The notes under the pieces: generated by a model
The model's database searches: none
Told to the model about the DNA's origin: nothing
Seen by the model: only the letters and a program-made list of their open reading frames with translations
Translations under genes and position numbers: made by a program
Shown: one piece after another, positions 53,688 to 63,182 of the stretch
Numbering within the stretch: the first letter of the stretch is position 1
Layout of the letters: each line of letters opens with the position of its first letter
Source: Chromatiaceae bacterium
GTDB lineage: Bacteria > Pseudomonadota > Gammaproteobacteria > Chromatiales > Chromatiaceae
Length of the DNA stretch: 64,000 nucleotides
Direction: 5' to 3'
NCBI GenBank assembly: GCA_024235415.1
Contig: JACKML010000005.1
Location: 157,263-221,262, forward strand

Positions 53688-56227
53688 AACAGTCACGCCG
53701 TGAATTCATCAAGACCAATGCCATCGCCGTCACTGCGGCGGCAGCGGGGATCACCATTCCAGGTGTCCAGGCCATTGCCGAGACCACCGACGACAGCGGC
53801 ATCCGCTGGGACAAGGCGCCGTGCCGTTTCTGCGGTACCGGCTGCTCGGTGCTGGTTGGCACCAAGGACGGTCGTGTGGTGGCGACCCAGGGCGATCCGG
53901 ATGCCCCGGTCAACCGTGGCCTGAACTGCATCAAGGGTTATTTCCTGTCCAAGATCATGTATGGCCAGGACCGCCTCACTCAGCCGCTGCTGCGCAAGAA
54001 GAACGGCAAGTACGACAAGGAAGGCGACTTTGAGCCGGTCTCCTGGGACGAGGCGTTTGATGTGATGGCCGAGAAGTGGAAGGCCGCGATCGCCAAGGAC
54101 CTGCAGGCCAACGCAGGCAAGCCGGCGGACCAGCTGACATCGAGTGTTGGCATGTTCGGCTCCGGCCAGTGGACCATCTACGAGGGCTATGCCGCCTCCA
54201 AGCTGTACAAGGCCGGCTTCCGCTCCAACAACATCGACCCGAACGCGCGCCACTGCATGGCCACCGCGGTGGTCGGATTCATCCGCGCCTTTGGCGCCGA
54301 CGAGCCGATGGGCTGCTACGACGACCTCGAGCACGCCGATGCCTTCGTGCTGTGGGGCTCGAACATGGCCGAGATGCACCCGATCCTCTGGTCGCGCATC
54401 ACCGACACCCGTCTGACCAAGCCGGGCTGCGAGGTGCACGTGCTGTCGACGTTCGAGCACCGCAGCTTCGAGCTGGCCGACCATGGCGTGATCTTCAAGC
54501 CGCAGACTGATCTCGCGATCCTCAACTACATCGCCAACTACATCGTCAACAACGATGCGGTGAACTGGACCTTCGTGAATCAGCACGTCAACTTCACCAA
54601 GACCCCGACCGATATCGGTTACGGCCTGCGTCCGAACGACCCGCGCGAACAGAATGCGAAGAACGCCGGCAAGGGCAAGTTGTCCAAGATATCCTTCGAG
54701 GACTACAAGAAGGAACTGGCGCCGTACACGGCCGAGTATGTCTCGGAGCTGTCCGGGGTGCCGGTCGAGAGCCTGGAAAAGCTGGCCAGACTGTACGCCG
54801 ATCCCAGTAAAAAGGTGACCTCTCTCTGGACCATGGGCTTCAACCAGCACACACGCGGCGTCTGGGTGAACGGCCTGATGTACAACGTGCACCTGCTCAC
54901 CGGCAAGATCTCCGAGCCGGGCAACAGCCCGTTCTCGCTGACTGGCCAGCCGTCGGCCTGCGGCACCGCGCGCGAGGTCGGCACCTTCGCCCACCGGCTG
55001 CCGGCCGACCTGGTGGTCACCAAACCAGAGCATCGTGCCTTTGCGGAAAAGGTCTGGAAGCTACCCGCGGGAACTATCCCCGGCAAGATCGGCTACCACG
55101 CGGTGCTGCAGAGCCGCATGCTCAAGGACGGCAAGCTCAACTGCTACTGGGTGAGCACCAACAACAACATGCAGGCCGGCCCGAACATCAACGATGAGAT
55201 GTACCCCGGCTGGCGCAACCCGGCCAACTTCGTGGTGGTCTCCGATGCCTATCCGACGGTCTCGGCGATGGCCGCCGACCTGATACTGCCCGCGGCCATG
55301 TGGACCGAGAAAGAGGGTGGCTTCGGTAACGCCGAGCGGCGTACGCAACTCTGGCGTCAGCAGGTTGCGGCCCCGGGGGAGGCGCACTCTGACCTGTGGC
55401 AGTTCGTCGAGTTCTCCAAGCGCTTCAAGGTCGAGGAGGTCTGGCCCGAGGAACTGATCGCCAAGCAGCCGGATGTGCGCGGCAAGACCTTGTACGACAT
55501 CCTGTATGCCAATGGATCGCTGAACAGGTTTCCGAAGCAGCAGGTCACGGATGCCAGCGGGAATGTCTACCTCAATGCCGAGATGGACCACTTCGGCTTC
55601 TACCTGCAGAAGGGGCTGTTCGAGGAGTACCGCATCTTCGGCACCCAGGGTCCCAAGAAGGGCCACGACCTGGCTGAGTTCGAGGCCTATCATCAGGCAC
55701 GCGGACTGCGCTGGCCGGTGGTCAATGGCAAGGAGACCCTGTGGCGCTACCGCGAGGGCTACGACCCGTTCGTACCAACCGGCGCCAAGGTCGCGTTCTA
55801 CGGCAACAAGGACGGGCGTGCCAACATCATCTCGGCGCCCTATGAGCCGCCGGCGGAGGCCCCGGATGCCGAGTACGACATGTGGATGTCGACCGGCCGG
55901 GTGCTGGAACACTGGCACTCGGGCTCGATGACCCGGCGCGTGCCCGAGCTGTATCGTGCGGTACCCGACGCCCTGGTCTACATGAACCCGGAGGACGCGA
56001 AGAAGCGCGGGCTCAAGCGCGGTGACGCGGCGAAGCTGGTCAGCCGGCGCGGCGAGATCGTCTGCCGTGTCGAGACCAAGGGCCGCAACAAGATGCCCGA
56101 GGGCATGGTGTTCGTACCCTTCTTCGATGCCGGGCGCCTGGTCAACAAGCTGGTGCTGGATGCCACCGATCCGCTGTCGAAAGAGACCGACTACAAGAAG
56201 ACCGCGGTCAAGATCCAGAAGGCCTGA
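53684..56227 (+). CDS. napA: periplasmic nitrate reductase catalytic subunit
   Basis: An 847-residue molybdoenzyme that reduces nitrate to nitrite. A Tat signal (SRREFIK) is followed by the [4Fe-4S] ligands Cys47, Cys50, Cys54 and Cys82 and the Mo-ligating Cys192 in RHCMATAV, so the catalytic residues are intact. The C-terminal part contains MSTGRVLEHWHSGSMTRR, typical of NapA. Two bis-MGD cofactors and one cluster are expected. Confidence 0.97.
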   Translation: MKQSRREFIKTNAIAVTAAAAGITIPGVQAIAETTDDSGIRWDKAPCRFCGTGCSVLVGTKDGRVVATQGDPDAPVNRGLNCIKGYFLSKIMYGQDRLTQPLLRKKNGKYDKEGDFEPVSWDEAFDVMAEKWKAAIAKDLQANAGKPADQLTSSVGMFGSGQWTIYEGYAASKLYKAGFRSNNIDPNARHCMATAVVGFIRAFGADEPMGCYDDLEHADAFVLWGSNMAEMHPILWSRITDTRLTKPGCEVHVLSTFEHRSFELADHGVIFKPQTDLAILNYIANYIVNNDAVNWTFVNQHVNFTKTPTDIGYGLRPNDPREQNAKNAGKGKLSKISFEDYKKELAPYTAEYVSELSGVPVESLEKLARLYADPSKKVTSLWTMGFNQHTRGVWVNGLMYNVHLLTGKISEPGNSPFSLTGQPSACGTAREVGTFAHRLPADLVVTKPEHRAFAEKVWKLPAGTIPGKIGYHAVLQSRMLKDGKLNCYWVSTNNNMQAGPNINDEMYPGWRNPANFVVVSDAYPTVSAMAADLILPAAMWTEKEGGFGNAERRTQLWRQQVAAPGEAHSDLWQFVEFSKRFKVEEVWPEELIAKQPDVRGKTLYDILYANGSLNRFPKQQVTDASGNVYLNAEMDHFGFYLQKGLFEEYRIFGTQGPKKGHDLAEFEAYHQARGLRWPVVNGKETLWRYREGYDPFVPTGAKVAFYGNKDGRANIISAPYEPPAEAPDAEYDMWMSTGRVLEHWHSGSMTRRVPELYRAVPDALVYMNPEDAKKRGLKRGDAAKLVSRRGEIVCRVETKGRNKMPEGMVFVPFFDAGRLVNKLVLDATDPLSKETDYKKTAVKIQKA

Positions 56228-56282
56228 GTTGGGTGAGAGGCGCTGCGGGGACCGTGCTGTCCCCGCGTGCCAACGGATGGTG

Positions 56283-57227
56283 ATGCACATGGCTGACAGT
56301 GAGAAGGCACAAAAGGGTATGGACCCGGCACGTCGGCGTTTCCTCACGGACACGCTGCGCACCGCCGTGGGTGTCGGTCTGGTGGCGGTGACGCTGGGTG
56401 TCTACCAGCGGCAGGCGCGGGCCTTGCCGGCGAGTGCCATCCGGCCACCGGGGGCTGCCGACGAGCAAGCATTCCAGGCCGCCTGCATCCGCTGCGGCCT
56501 GTGCGTCCGCGACTGCCCCTACGACACGCTCAGACTGGCGGAGCTCGGTGACGAGGTGGCGTTGGGTACTCCGTATTTCGAGGCGCGCGACATCCCGTGC
56601 GAGATGTGTGACGACATCCCCTGTGTGAAGGCGTGCCCCACCGGTGCCCTCGACCCGGCGCTCACCCAGATCAACGATGCCCGCATGGGGCTCGCGGTGG
56701 TGGTCGACGAGGAGGCCTGCATCGCGTTTCAGGGCCTGCGCTGCGAGGTCTGCTTCAATGTCTGCCCGGTACGCGGCAAGGCGATCTCGCTGGACCTGCA
56801 GCACAACCCGCGCAGCGGCAAGCACGCCCTGTTCATCCCGGTCGTGCATTCGAGCGACTGCACCGGCTGTGGCAAGTGCGAAAAGGCCTGCATCCTCGAC
56901 GAGGCCGCGATCAAGGTCTTCCCGATCGCGCTGGCCAAGGGGATGCTGGGGCGGCATTACCGGCTCGGCTGGGAGCAGAAGGCCGAGGCGGGCGAGGCCC
57001 TGGTCACGCCCGACACGCCGCACCAGTACAACCTGCCCGAGGGCGTGCACTACGAGCACGGCGGGCGCGGTCTGATCCTCGGCGAGGGGCGCCCCTCGCC
57101 GCCGCCGATGCCGCAGCGCCCGATGGCGCCACCGCGGCCGCCCACACCGCCGGGTGCGCCGCAGCCGCCGGCCGCGCCGTTCTCGGCCAATCCGCTGGAC
57201 ACGCTGAACCGCAAGGGAGGTCTGTGA
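56283..57227 (+). CDS. napG: NapG quinol-dehydrogenase Fe-S subunit with Pro-rich tail
   Basis: A 314-residue protein with a Tat-type signal (ARRRFLTDTLR), exported to the periplasmic side. Four [4Fe-4S] motifs are present (CIRCGLCVRDC, CEMCDDIPC, CEVCFNVC, CTGCGKCEKAC). It relays electrons from NapH to NapB. A proline-rich extension of about 45 residues (PPPMPQRPMAPPRPP and following) before the C terminus is not standard. Start codon uncertain: ATGs at 56,277, 56,283 and 56,289 are in frame, none with a strong ribosome-binding site. Confidence 0.9.
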   Translation: MHMADSEKAQKGMDPARRRFLTDTLRTAVGVGLVAVTLGVYQRQARALPASAIRPPGAADEQAFQAACIRCGLCVRDCPYDTLRLAELGDEVALGTPYFEARDIPCEMCDDIPCVKACPTGALDPALTQINDARMGLAVVVDEEACIAFQGLRCEVCFNVCPVRGKAISLDLQHNPRSGKHALFIPVVHSSDCTGCGKCEKACILDEAAIKVFPIALAKGMLGRHYRLGWEQKAEAGEALVTPDTPHQYNLPEGVHYEHGGRGLILGEGRPSPPPMPQRPMAPPRPPTPPGAPQPPAAPFSANPLDTLNRKGGL

Positions 57228-58132
57228 TGCAGCCCGGAGGCCGTCCCGGCAGAGAGGCGATCGAGGTGAAGGGCTGGTTCGGCGCCCACCGCTACCTGAT
57301 ACTGCGCCGCCTGAGCCAGCTGGCGATCCTCGCCCTGTTCCTGGCCGGCCCCTGGTTCGGCCTCTGGATCGTCAAGGGCAACATCGCCTCGAGCCTGACG
57401 CTCGACACCCTGCCGCTGTCAGACCCGCTGGTCCTGCTGCAGATGCTTGCTACCGGCCACATCCCCGGGTCTGCCGCGCTGACCGGCGGGCTCATCGTGC
57501 TGGTCTTCTACCTGGTCGTCGGCGGACGCGTCTACTGCAGCTGGGTCTGCCCGGTCAACATCGTCACCGACGCCGCCGACTGGCTGCGCCGCCGCCTGAA
57601 GATCAAGGGCAGCGCGAATTTCTCCGAGAAGACGCGCTACTGGCTGCTCGGCGCCATCCTGCTGGTCGCGGCCGTCACTGGGAGCATCGCCTGGGAGCTG
57701 GTCAACCCGGTGTCCATGGTCTACCGCGGCCTGGTGTTCGGCATGGGGCTCGCCTGGGGCGTGGTCGCCGCTGTCTTCCTGCTGGATCTCTTCGTCGGGC
57801 GCCGCGCCTGGTGCGGCCACCTGTGCCCGGTCGGCGCTTTCTACGGGCTGCTCGGCGAGGCGGCGGTGCTGCGCGTGGCCGCGGCGCGGCACGAGCAGTG
57901 CGACGACTGCATGGACTGCTTCGCGGTCTGCCCCGAACACCAGGTGATCCGGCCGGCGCTCAAGGGCGCGGACAAGGGCCTGGGACCCGTGATCCTGTCC
58001 GGCCACTGCACCAACTGTGGGCGATGCATCGATGTCTGTGCTCAGGACGTCTTTGCCTTCACCACGCGATTTTCAAACAACTCCCGCCAGGCTGTACCCG
58101 GCGTAAACCACAAGAGTGAGGTATCGTCATGA
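57227..58132 (+). CDS. napH: NapH membrane quinol-oxidising subunit
   Basis: A 301-residue inner-membrane protein with four spans, two CxxxCP motifs (CSWVCPV, CGHLCPV) at helix ends and a C-terminal ferredoxin region (CDDCMDC, CTNCGRC). With NapG it takes electrons from menaquinol or ubiquinol. The ATG overlaps the napG stop (TGATG) and has a GGGAGG site. The C-terminal residues overlap the start of napB. Confidence 0.92.
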   Translation: MQPGGRPGREAIEVKGWFGAHRYLILRRLSQLAILALFLAGPWFGLWIVKGNIASSLTLDTLPLSDPLVLLQMLATGHIPGSAALTGGLIVLVFYLVVGGRVYCSWVCPVNIVTDAADWLRRRLKIKGSANFSEKTRYWLLGAILLVAAVTGSIAWELVNPVSMVYRGLVFGMGLAWGVVAAVFLLDLFVGRRAWCGHLCPVGAFYGLLGEAAVLRVAAARHEQCDDCMDCFAVCPEHQVIRPALKGADKGLGPVILSGHCTNCGRCIDVCAQDVFAFTTRFSNNSRQAVPGVNHKSEVSS

Positions 58133-58572
58133 AGCCATCCGTATCCATCTCTGCCGTCCTGCTCGTCGCGCTGTTCGGCCTGGCGGGCACGGCCGTTGCG
58201 GAGCTCAAGTCCGCGCTGCGTGGCGCCGAGGACATCCCGGTCACCAACGCAGCGCCAAAGCTCGAGAAGTACATCAACGACAAGGAGAACATCGAACGCA
58301 ACTTTGAGCAGCAGCCGCCGCTGGTGCCGCATACCACCGACAAGTACACGATCAACCTGAAGGAAAACGGGTGCTTCGAGTGCCACCTGAAGCAGCCCGG
58401 CAAGGACGAGGCCAAGTCGGTCGAGATGAGCGAGTCGCACTTCGTTGACCGCACTGGGCAGAAGCTCGACCGACCCGCCAGCAATCGGCATTTCTGCAAG
58501 TTGTGTCATGTGCCGCAGATCGATGCCGAACCCTTGGTGGGTAGCAATTTCAGGTCGGCATCGACCAGGTAA
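58129..58572 (+). CDS. napB: NapB diheme cytochrome subunit
   Basis: A 147-residue periplasmic cytochrome with a signal peptide (about 1-24) and two heme motifs, CFECH (82-86) and CKLCH (123-127). His residues in VPHTTDKY and ESHFVDR fit the distal heme ligands of NapB. It is the electron entry to NapA. It ends the nap operon; no napC follows. Confidence 0.93.
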   Translation: MKPSVSISAVLLVALFGLAGTAVAELKSALRGAEDIPVTNAAPKLEKYINDKENIERNFEQQPPLVPHTTDKYTINLKENGCFECHLKQPGKDEAKSVEMSESHFVDRTGQKLDRPASNRHFCKLCHVPQIDAEPLVGSNFRSASTR

Positions 58573-58658
58573 TCATGAGCGCCATTCAATAGGCGAAGCC
58601 GTTCATCGAAGCTCTGACATGTCAGCCGTCGGCCGAGCTTCGGATTCAATGTTGCAGG

Positions 58659-58886
58659 ATGGCAATGATGGACAAGTGCGGCCACACAGCACAGCCAGTC
58701 ATTCACGGCGCCGCGGCCATGTTCATGCTCGGCGCTGTCACGTCGAGCTTGCTGGTGCTGTTCTACCTGATGGCGAATGCCTGGTTGGTCGATGGTGCCA
58801 GCGAGTATGAAAGGCGGGCCCCGGTGGGGTCTGGGCGCAATGCGCAGGAGGAGTCGGTTGATGCAGAGCAATACCAGTGCCAGTGA
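58659..58886 (+). CDS. possible small single-span membrane protein
   Basis: A 75-residue reading frame with one clear hydrophobic span (about 20-43) and a polar tail. An AGGA ribosome-binding site lies 5 bp before the first ATG. No family recognised. It lies in a stretch with gene remnants, so it could be noncoding. Confidence 0.35.
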   Translation: MAMMDKCGHTAQPVIHGAAAMFMLGAVTSSLLVLFYLMANAWLVDGASEYERRAPVGSGRNAQEESVDAEQYQCQ

Positions 58887-59018
58887 TCGCCCCGACTGCT
58901 GCCGTGGCGGCCCCGGCGAACTGGGCTGTAGCACGACGCACGTTGATGTCTGAGGTCGGCGTGTACGGTTGGATCACGTGGCACGGCAACCAAGGGGCAG
59001 GCTGGCTGCTCCGCACGG

Positions 59019-59165
59019 TGTCGTGGACCTGCATGGCGGAAACACCGTCGCAGCTCGCTGGCAAGTGAGCTTGCAGTGGAATGGGGATTCACCCAGGTCA
59101 AATACTTTCGCGACGGCATCGTCGGTTGGCGTGATGCCGGGTACTCGATGCAAGAGGCGCAATGA
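59019..59165 (+). pseudogene. remnant of a rhodanese-domain sulfurtransferase (C-terminal part)
   Basis: In one frame the DNA reads CRGPAW (with the Cys at the active-site position), then ELAVEWGFTQVKYFRDG and GWRDAGY, the end of a rhodanese domain, and stops at TGA 59,163-59,165. The same frame has a stop at 58,944 and no rhodanese-like sequence before 59,019. The N-terminal two thirds are therefore missing or scrambled by frameshifts. Confidence 0.6.
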
Positions 59166-59352
59166 GCGTCGCTCTGGCCGCGGCTTGGGCCGGAGGCCGC
59201 TGCTCCAGCAGCGCAAACGCACATAGCAACAATGCTGGTACCGAATACGCACTCATCCTCCAGGCTTGGGGGGCTCCTGATGCCCCCGCTTTTTTCTCGG
59301 GAATAGATGGCGTCCCGTCGAATGCAGGTGGTGGATCTTGGGTGAGAAACGG

Positions 59353-59592
59353 ATGCCAAAGAAGCGCTTCACGCTGACGTCAAGGCGATCGCTGATCGGC
59401 GGGACATTGCTCTGGTTGGCTGTGGCCCTGTTCGTGAGCGTAAGCGAAACCCACCTGAAAACCTTTTTGGTCATTGGAGTCTTGCCCGTGCTGGCACTGT
59501 GGATTGCACGTTGGGTATGGCATGCCTATCGCCAAGAACGCAGCATGCCGCGCGGGTTCTGGCTAACACGCATCTTGCGACGCAAGCCGTGA
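59353..59592 (+). CDS. small two-span membrane protein, function unknown
   Basis: A 79-residue basic protein with two membrane spans (about 16-33 and 38-57) and an Arg-rich C terminus. A GGTGAG ribosome-binding site lies 6 bp before the ATG at 59,353. Its stop overlaps the GTG start of the next gene (GTGA), supporting both as real genes. Confidence 0.55.
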   Translation: MPKKRFTLTSRRSLIGGTLLWLAVALFVSVSETHLKTFLVIGVLPVLALWIARWVWHAYRQERSMPRGFWLTRILRRKP

Positions 59593-59960
59593 TCGACGAG
59601 CCCGCTGCACTTCCGAATCTTGCGGAACTGACCTCCATGGTTGTCGACTTCGCACTATTTCGCCGCTATATCTCGCCGGCAGTGTTGGTTGGCATCTATT
59701 ACGCCGGTGCAATCGCAATGCCGGTAGTCCTCTCGATTGGCTATCGGATGATCCTGCATGGCCGTTATTCACCGACGACAGCGATTGCTCCGCTGTTCGA
59801 TCTGTTGCGTGAATCTGCGGGTGGCAGCCGGGTCAGGCTCGGCGTCGCGATTGCGCTGCTGCTGTTGCTGGCGGAAACCGGCTGGCGAATGGCGGCCGAG
59901 TTCATGGTGGTGTATTTCGAGATCGCTGGGCGGCTGGAGCACGCTTGTGGAGGTTGCTGA
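59589..59960 (+). CDS. DUF4282-like membrane protein
   Basis: A 123-residue protein with FALFRRYISPAVLVGIYY near residue 20-37, a hydrophobic span following, and a second span ahead of EFMVVYFEIAGRLEH. The pattern resembles DUF4282 membrane proteins. The GTG at 59,589 overlaps the previous stop; an ATG at 59,637 is the alternative start. Its role is unknown. Confidence 0.55.
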   Translation: MIDEPAALPNLAELTSMVVDFALFRRYISPAVLVGIYYAGAIAMPVVLSIGYRMILHGRYSPTTAIAPLFDLLRESAGGSRVRLGVAIALLLLLAETGWRMAAEFMVVYFEIAGRLEHACGGC

Positions 59961-60689
59961 CCAACGAATACGACCAGGAACCGGTTTCACCAGCAACCGA
60001 CAGAGTGCTCTGTCACATTGCGGCTGCAGCGCACAGGCAGCACAGCGCGTGCATATCAGGTACGGCCCCCTGCGGGCGATGGGCCTTGAGGTTGATGCCA
60101 GTACCTCGATGATGGGCAAGCGACCCGGGGAAACATCCGGACGCCGACCTGGAAGGTGGTCAAGGCCCTGCAGGGCGGTCCGATTGGTGCAGACGTCTGT
60201 CCTGGACAGCGGGCCGCAGGCCCTGGGGTCATGATCTATATCAAGGCACGGCAGGGATCGTCCGTCCAGATTGCGGGGCGGCCGCGGGTTGCCCCTTGTT
60301 ATGGAAAGCGGCGTACCCGACGGCGGTTGAAACTGACAGGACGTTGCGTTTGCATCTGGCCGGGGTCTGAATAACCCGATCCAGATGATTCCCGAGAATG
60401 GTGCCGTGTGCGGTATCCCCACGCAGGGTTCGCACCATCACCCGCCCGAAGCCGCGGCCGGTCAACGAGCGGGCATGAAAAAACTGGGCCTCCCCCGAGA
60501 GGCACAGCGACGTGCCGCCAGTTGTGATCACGAGCCGTGTTTGAAATCGAAGGAGACCGAGAACAGTGTTTTCGCGTTTCCCGTTGAGAAGAATGTCAAG
60601 GAAGGTGTTTTTCTTTCCCAAAACAAAACCAGGCCAATCCGGTAAATGCGTCGGGCGGGTCTCAATCAACCAAACAGGAGTCACACCGT
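59961..60689. other. long noncoding or decayed region before nirS
   Basis: No supported gene in 729 bp. Frames are interrupted or have no protein-like profile. The promoter of nirS must lie at the right end, but no FNR-type box with correct spacing is visible there. Together with the rhodanese remnant and the frameshifted nirS, this suggests local gene decay. Confidence 0.35.
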
Positions 60690-62430
60690 ATGCTAAGGAA
60701 TCTCACCGGCGCAGGCCGCCTACTCAAGCTGGCAACTGCCGTGTCGCTGGCGCTTGGCGCTGTCAATGTGCAGGCGCAGGAAAGCGGACACCCGGGTACC
60801 GGCGATGCCCAGATGCGCTACTAAGGGTGCACCGATCCCGATTGATCCCGGTGTTGCCCAGGAGAGCCTGTCGCCCAAGGCCCCGCCGCTCACCACAGAA
60901 GAGTTTGCGCGCGCCAAGCAGATCTATTTCGAGCGCTGCGCCGGCTGTCATGGTGTGCTGCGCAAGGGGGCGACCGGCAAGCCGCTGACCACCGACATCA
61001 CCCAGGCGCGGGGTACCGAGTACCTGAAGGTATTCATCAACTACGGCACCCCGGCGGGTATGCCCAACTGGGGTACCTCCGGCGTGCTGTCGGAGGCCGA
61101 GGTCGACATGATGGCGCGCTTCCTGCAGCACGAGCCGCCGCAGCCGCCAGAGTACGGCCTGCCGGAGATGAAGGCCAGCTGGAAGCTGCTCGTGCACCCT
61201 GACAATCGCCCGACCAAGAAAGAAAACGACCTGGATCTGGACAACCTGTTCTCGGTGACCCTGCGTGACGACGGTAAGATCGCCCTGATCGACGGCGACA
61301 GCAAGAAGATCGTCTCGACCATCGAGACCGGCTATGCGGTGCATATCTCGCGCACCTCGGCCTCCGGCCGCTACCTGTACGTGATCGGCCGCGACGCCCG
61401 AGTCAACCTGATCGACCTGTGGATGAAGGAGCCGGCCAACGTCGCCGAGATCAAGGTCGGCATGGAGGCGCGCTCGGTCGAGACCTCGAAGTACAAGGGG
61501 TGGGAAGACAAGTATGCAATTGCGGGCACCTACTGGCCGCCGCAGTTCGTGATCATGGACGGTGACACCCTGGAACCCAAGCGCATCGTCGGCACCCGCG
61601 GCATGACGGTCGACACCCAGGAGTACCACCCGGAGCCGCGTGTCGCGGCGATCGTCGCCTCGCACGCAAGCCCCGAGTTCATCATCAACGTCAAGGAGAC
61701 CGGCAAGGTACTGCTCGCCAACTACCAGGACCTGAACAACCTGCAGGTGACGGAGATCAACGCCGCGCGCTTCCTGCATGACGGCGGCTGGGACGCCAGT
61801 GGACGCTACTTCATGAGTGCCGCCAACGAGTCGAACAAGATCGCCGTGATCGACTCCAAGGAACGCAAACTGGCCGGGCTGGTCGATGTCGGCCGGACGC
61901 CGCACCCGGGGCGCGGCGCCAACTTCGAGCATCCCAAGTACGGCCCGGTGTGGGCCACGGGCCACCTCGGTGATCACAGTATCTCGCTGATCGGCACCGA
62001 CCCGGAGAAGCACCCCGAGCAGGCCTGGAAGGTGGTGGAGACCCTGCAGGGCCAGGGCGGCGGATCACTGTTCCTGAAGACGCACCCCAAGTCGCACCAC
62101 CTCTACGTCGACACCACGCTGAACCCGGATGCGAAGGTCAGCCAGTCGGTCGCGGTGTTCGATACCCGCGATCTGGGCAAGGGCTACAAGGTGCTCGACA
62201 TCGCCGGCATGGCCGGTCTGAAAGATGGGCCGAAGCGGGTGGTGCAGCCGGAGTTCAACAAGGCCGGCGACGAGGTCTGGTTCTCGGTCTGGAACGGCCA
62301 GGACCAGCCATCGGCGATCGTCGTGATCGACGACAAGACCCTCCAGTTGAAGTCGGTGATCACGGACCCGCGCCTGATCACCCCGACCGGCAAGTTCAAC
62401 CTCTACAACACGCAGCACGACGTGTATTGA
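60690..62430 (+). pseudogene. nirS: cytochrome cd1 nitrite reductase with frameshift near the N terminus
   Basis: An ATG at 60,690 with an AGGAG site starts a signal peptide (MLRNLTGAGRLLKLATAVSL and on) that ends at TAA 60,822-60,824. The rest of the protein continues in the +1 frame from 60,823 (KGAPIPIDPG) to the stop at 62,430. One extra base, or two missing, at about 60,822 breaks the gene. The downstream part is intact: the class I heme site CAGCH, HPGRGANFEHPKYGPVW and the YNTQHDVY C terminus of NirS with the d1 propeller. NirS reduces nitrite to NO in the periplasm. Sequencing error is a real alternative to a true mutation. Confidence 0.88.
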
Positions 62431-62446
62431 CAGAAGGCTGATCGGT

Positions 62447-62498
62447 GGCGGGACCGGCTGGAGTGCCGGTCCCGCCGCACCACGGCGTCTCGCCGTGG
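62447..62498. terminator. two tandem hairpins after nirS
   Basis: A perfect 12-bp stem (GGCGGGACCGGC with its complement, loop TGGAGT, 62,447-62,476) is followed by a perfect 8-bp stem (CCACGGCG/CGCCGTGG, loop TCT, 62,480-62,498). They lie between the convergent nirS and DsrE-family genes and probably terminate both. No T-run follows. Confidence 0.7.
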
Positions 62499-62521
62499 GC
62501 CATGCTGTTGCGCCGGCATCA

Positions 62522-62941
62522 CTACCAGGTCAACGTGCGCGTACCCTCGCGGAACAGCGCTCCACCGACCAGATCCGGATTGCCTACCTGCATTCCGGGC
62601 AGCAGCTCGGAAGATTCGACACCGAGCTGCTTCATGCAATAGCGGCATACAAGGACGGTTGCACCGTCATTCACCAGTTTGGTGAGTGTCTTCTGATGGT
62701 CTGCGTGTTTTTCCGCGTGTTTTTGCGAGGCCAGGAAGATCCCCCCTTCGTTGAGCCACAGCGTCACAGGGTGTCCACGCTTGAGTTGCAGGTCAGCAAA
62801 ATGGAGCACGTGACTGACCCGGTTGGCCGAGTCCTGCGACAAACCGATAAACAGCGGATCCTTCTCGCCTGCGAGCACCTGGCCGGACAGGCCGCCAGTG
62901 ATGAGGGCCAGTACGAGTAACAGCGACTTCGTGAATTGCAT
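62522..62941 (-). CDS. exported DsrE-family protein
   Basis: A 139-residue protein with a signal peptide (about 1-24) and a DsrE/F-type fold, seen in the LSQDSANRVSHVLHFADLQL and GHPVTLWLNEGG segments. A CRYC pair near residues 102-105 could bind or transfer sulfur. An AAGGAG ribosome-binding site precedes the ATG at 62,941. In sulfur oxidisers related proteins carry sulfane sulfur; the periplasmic location of this one is notable. Confidence 0.82.
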   Translation of the reverse strand: MQFTKSLLLVLALITGGLSGQVLAGEKDPLFIGLSQDSANRVSHVLHFADLQLKRGHPVTLWLNEGGIFLASQKHAEKHADHQKTLTKLVNDGATVLVCRYCMKQLGVESSELLPGMQVGNPDLVGGALFREGTRTLTW

Positions 62942-63182
62942 CTTTGTCTCCTTGATAACCGTCGACACTTGTTGTCTTTGAGGGCCGTTTCCAGTATCCG
63001 ATGCCTCCAGGATGGCCGGCATTGCGAAAACGCAAGCACTGGCCATGCCGGGTCTGGGTGTGCGGCGGCGAAAGCACGGACTTTCCCTCACAATTACACC
63101 ACCGATAACCGGCTTGGCCGGTTTCGGGCTGTCCCATATACTGCCGATGACGGGCGGCGCCCATTCTGAAGGAGCGCTATTG

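Noticed and set aside
58763..59359. 198-codon minus-strand frame
   Set aside because: It is antisense to the rhodanese remnant and has the Ser/Arg/His-rich profile of noncoding frames.
60583..60600. FNR-type box before nirS (TTGAG...GTCAA)
   Set aside because: The half sites are separated by two bases too many (TTGA-N8-TCAA rather than N6).
60241..60684. 147-codon minus-strand frame before nirS
   Set aside because: No recognisable domain, no ribosome-binding site, and it would run into the nirS promoter region.
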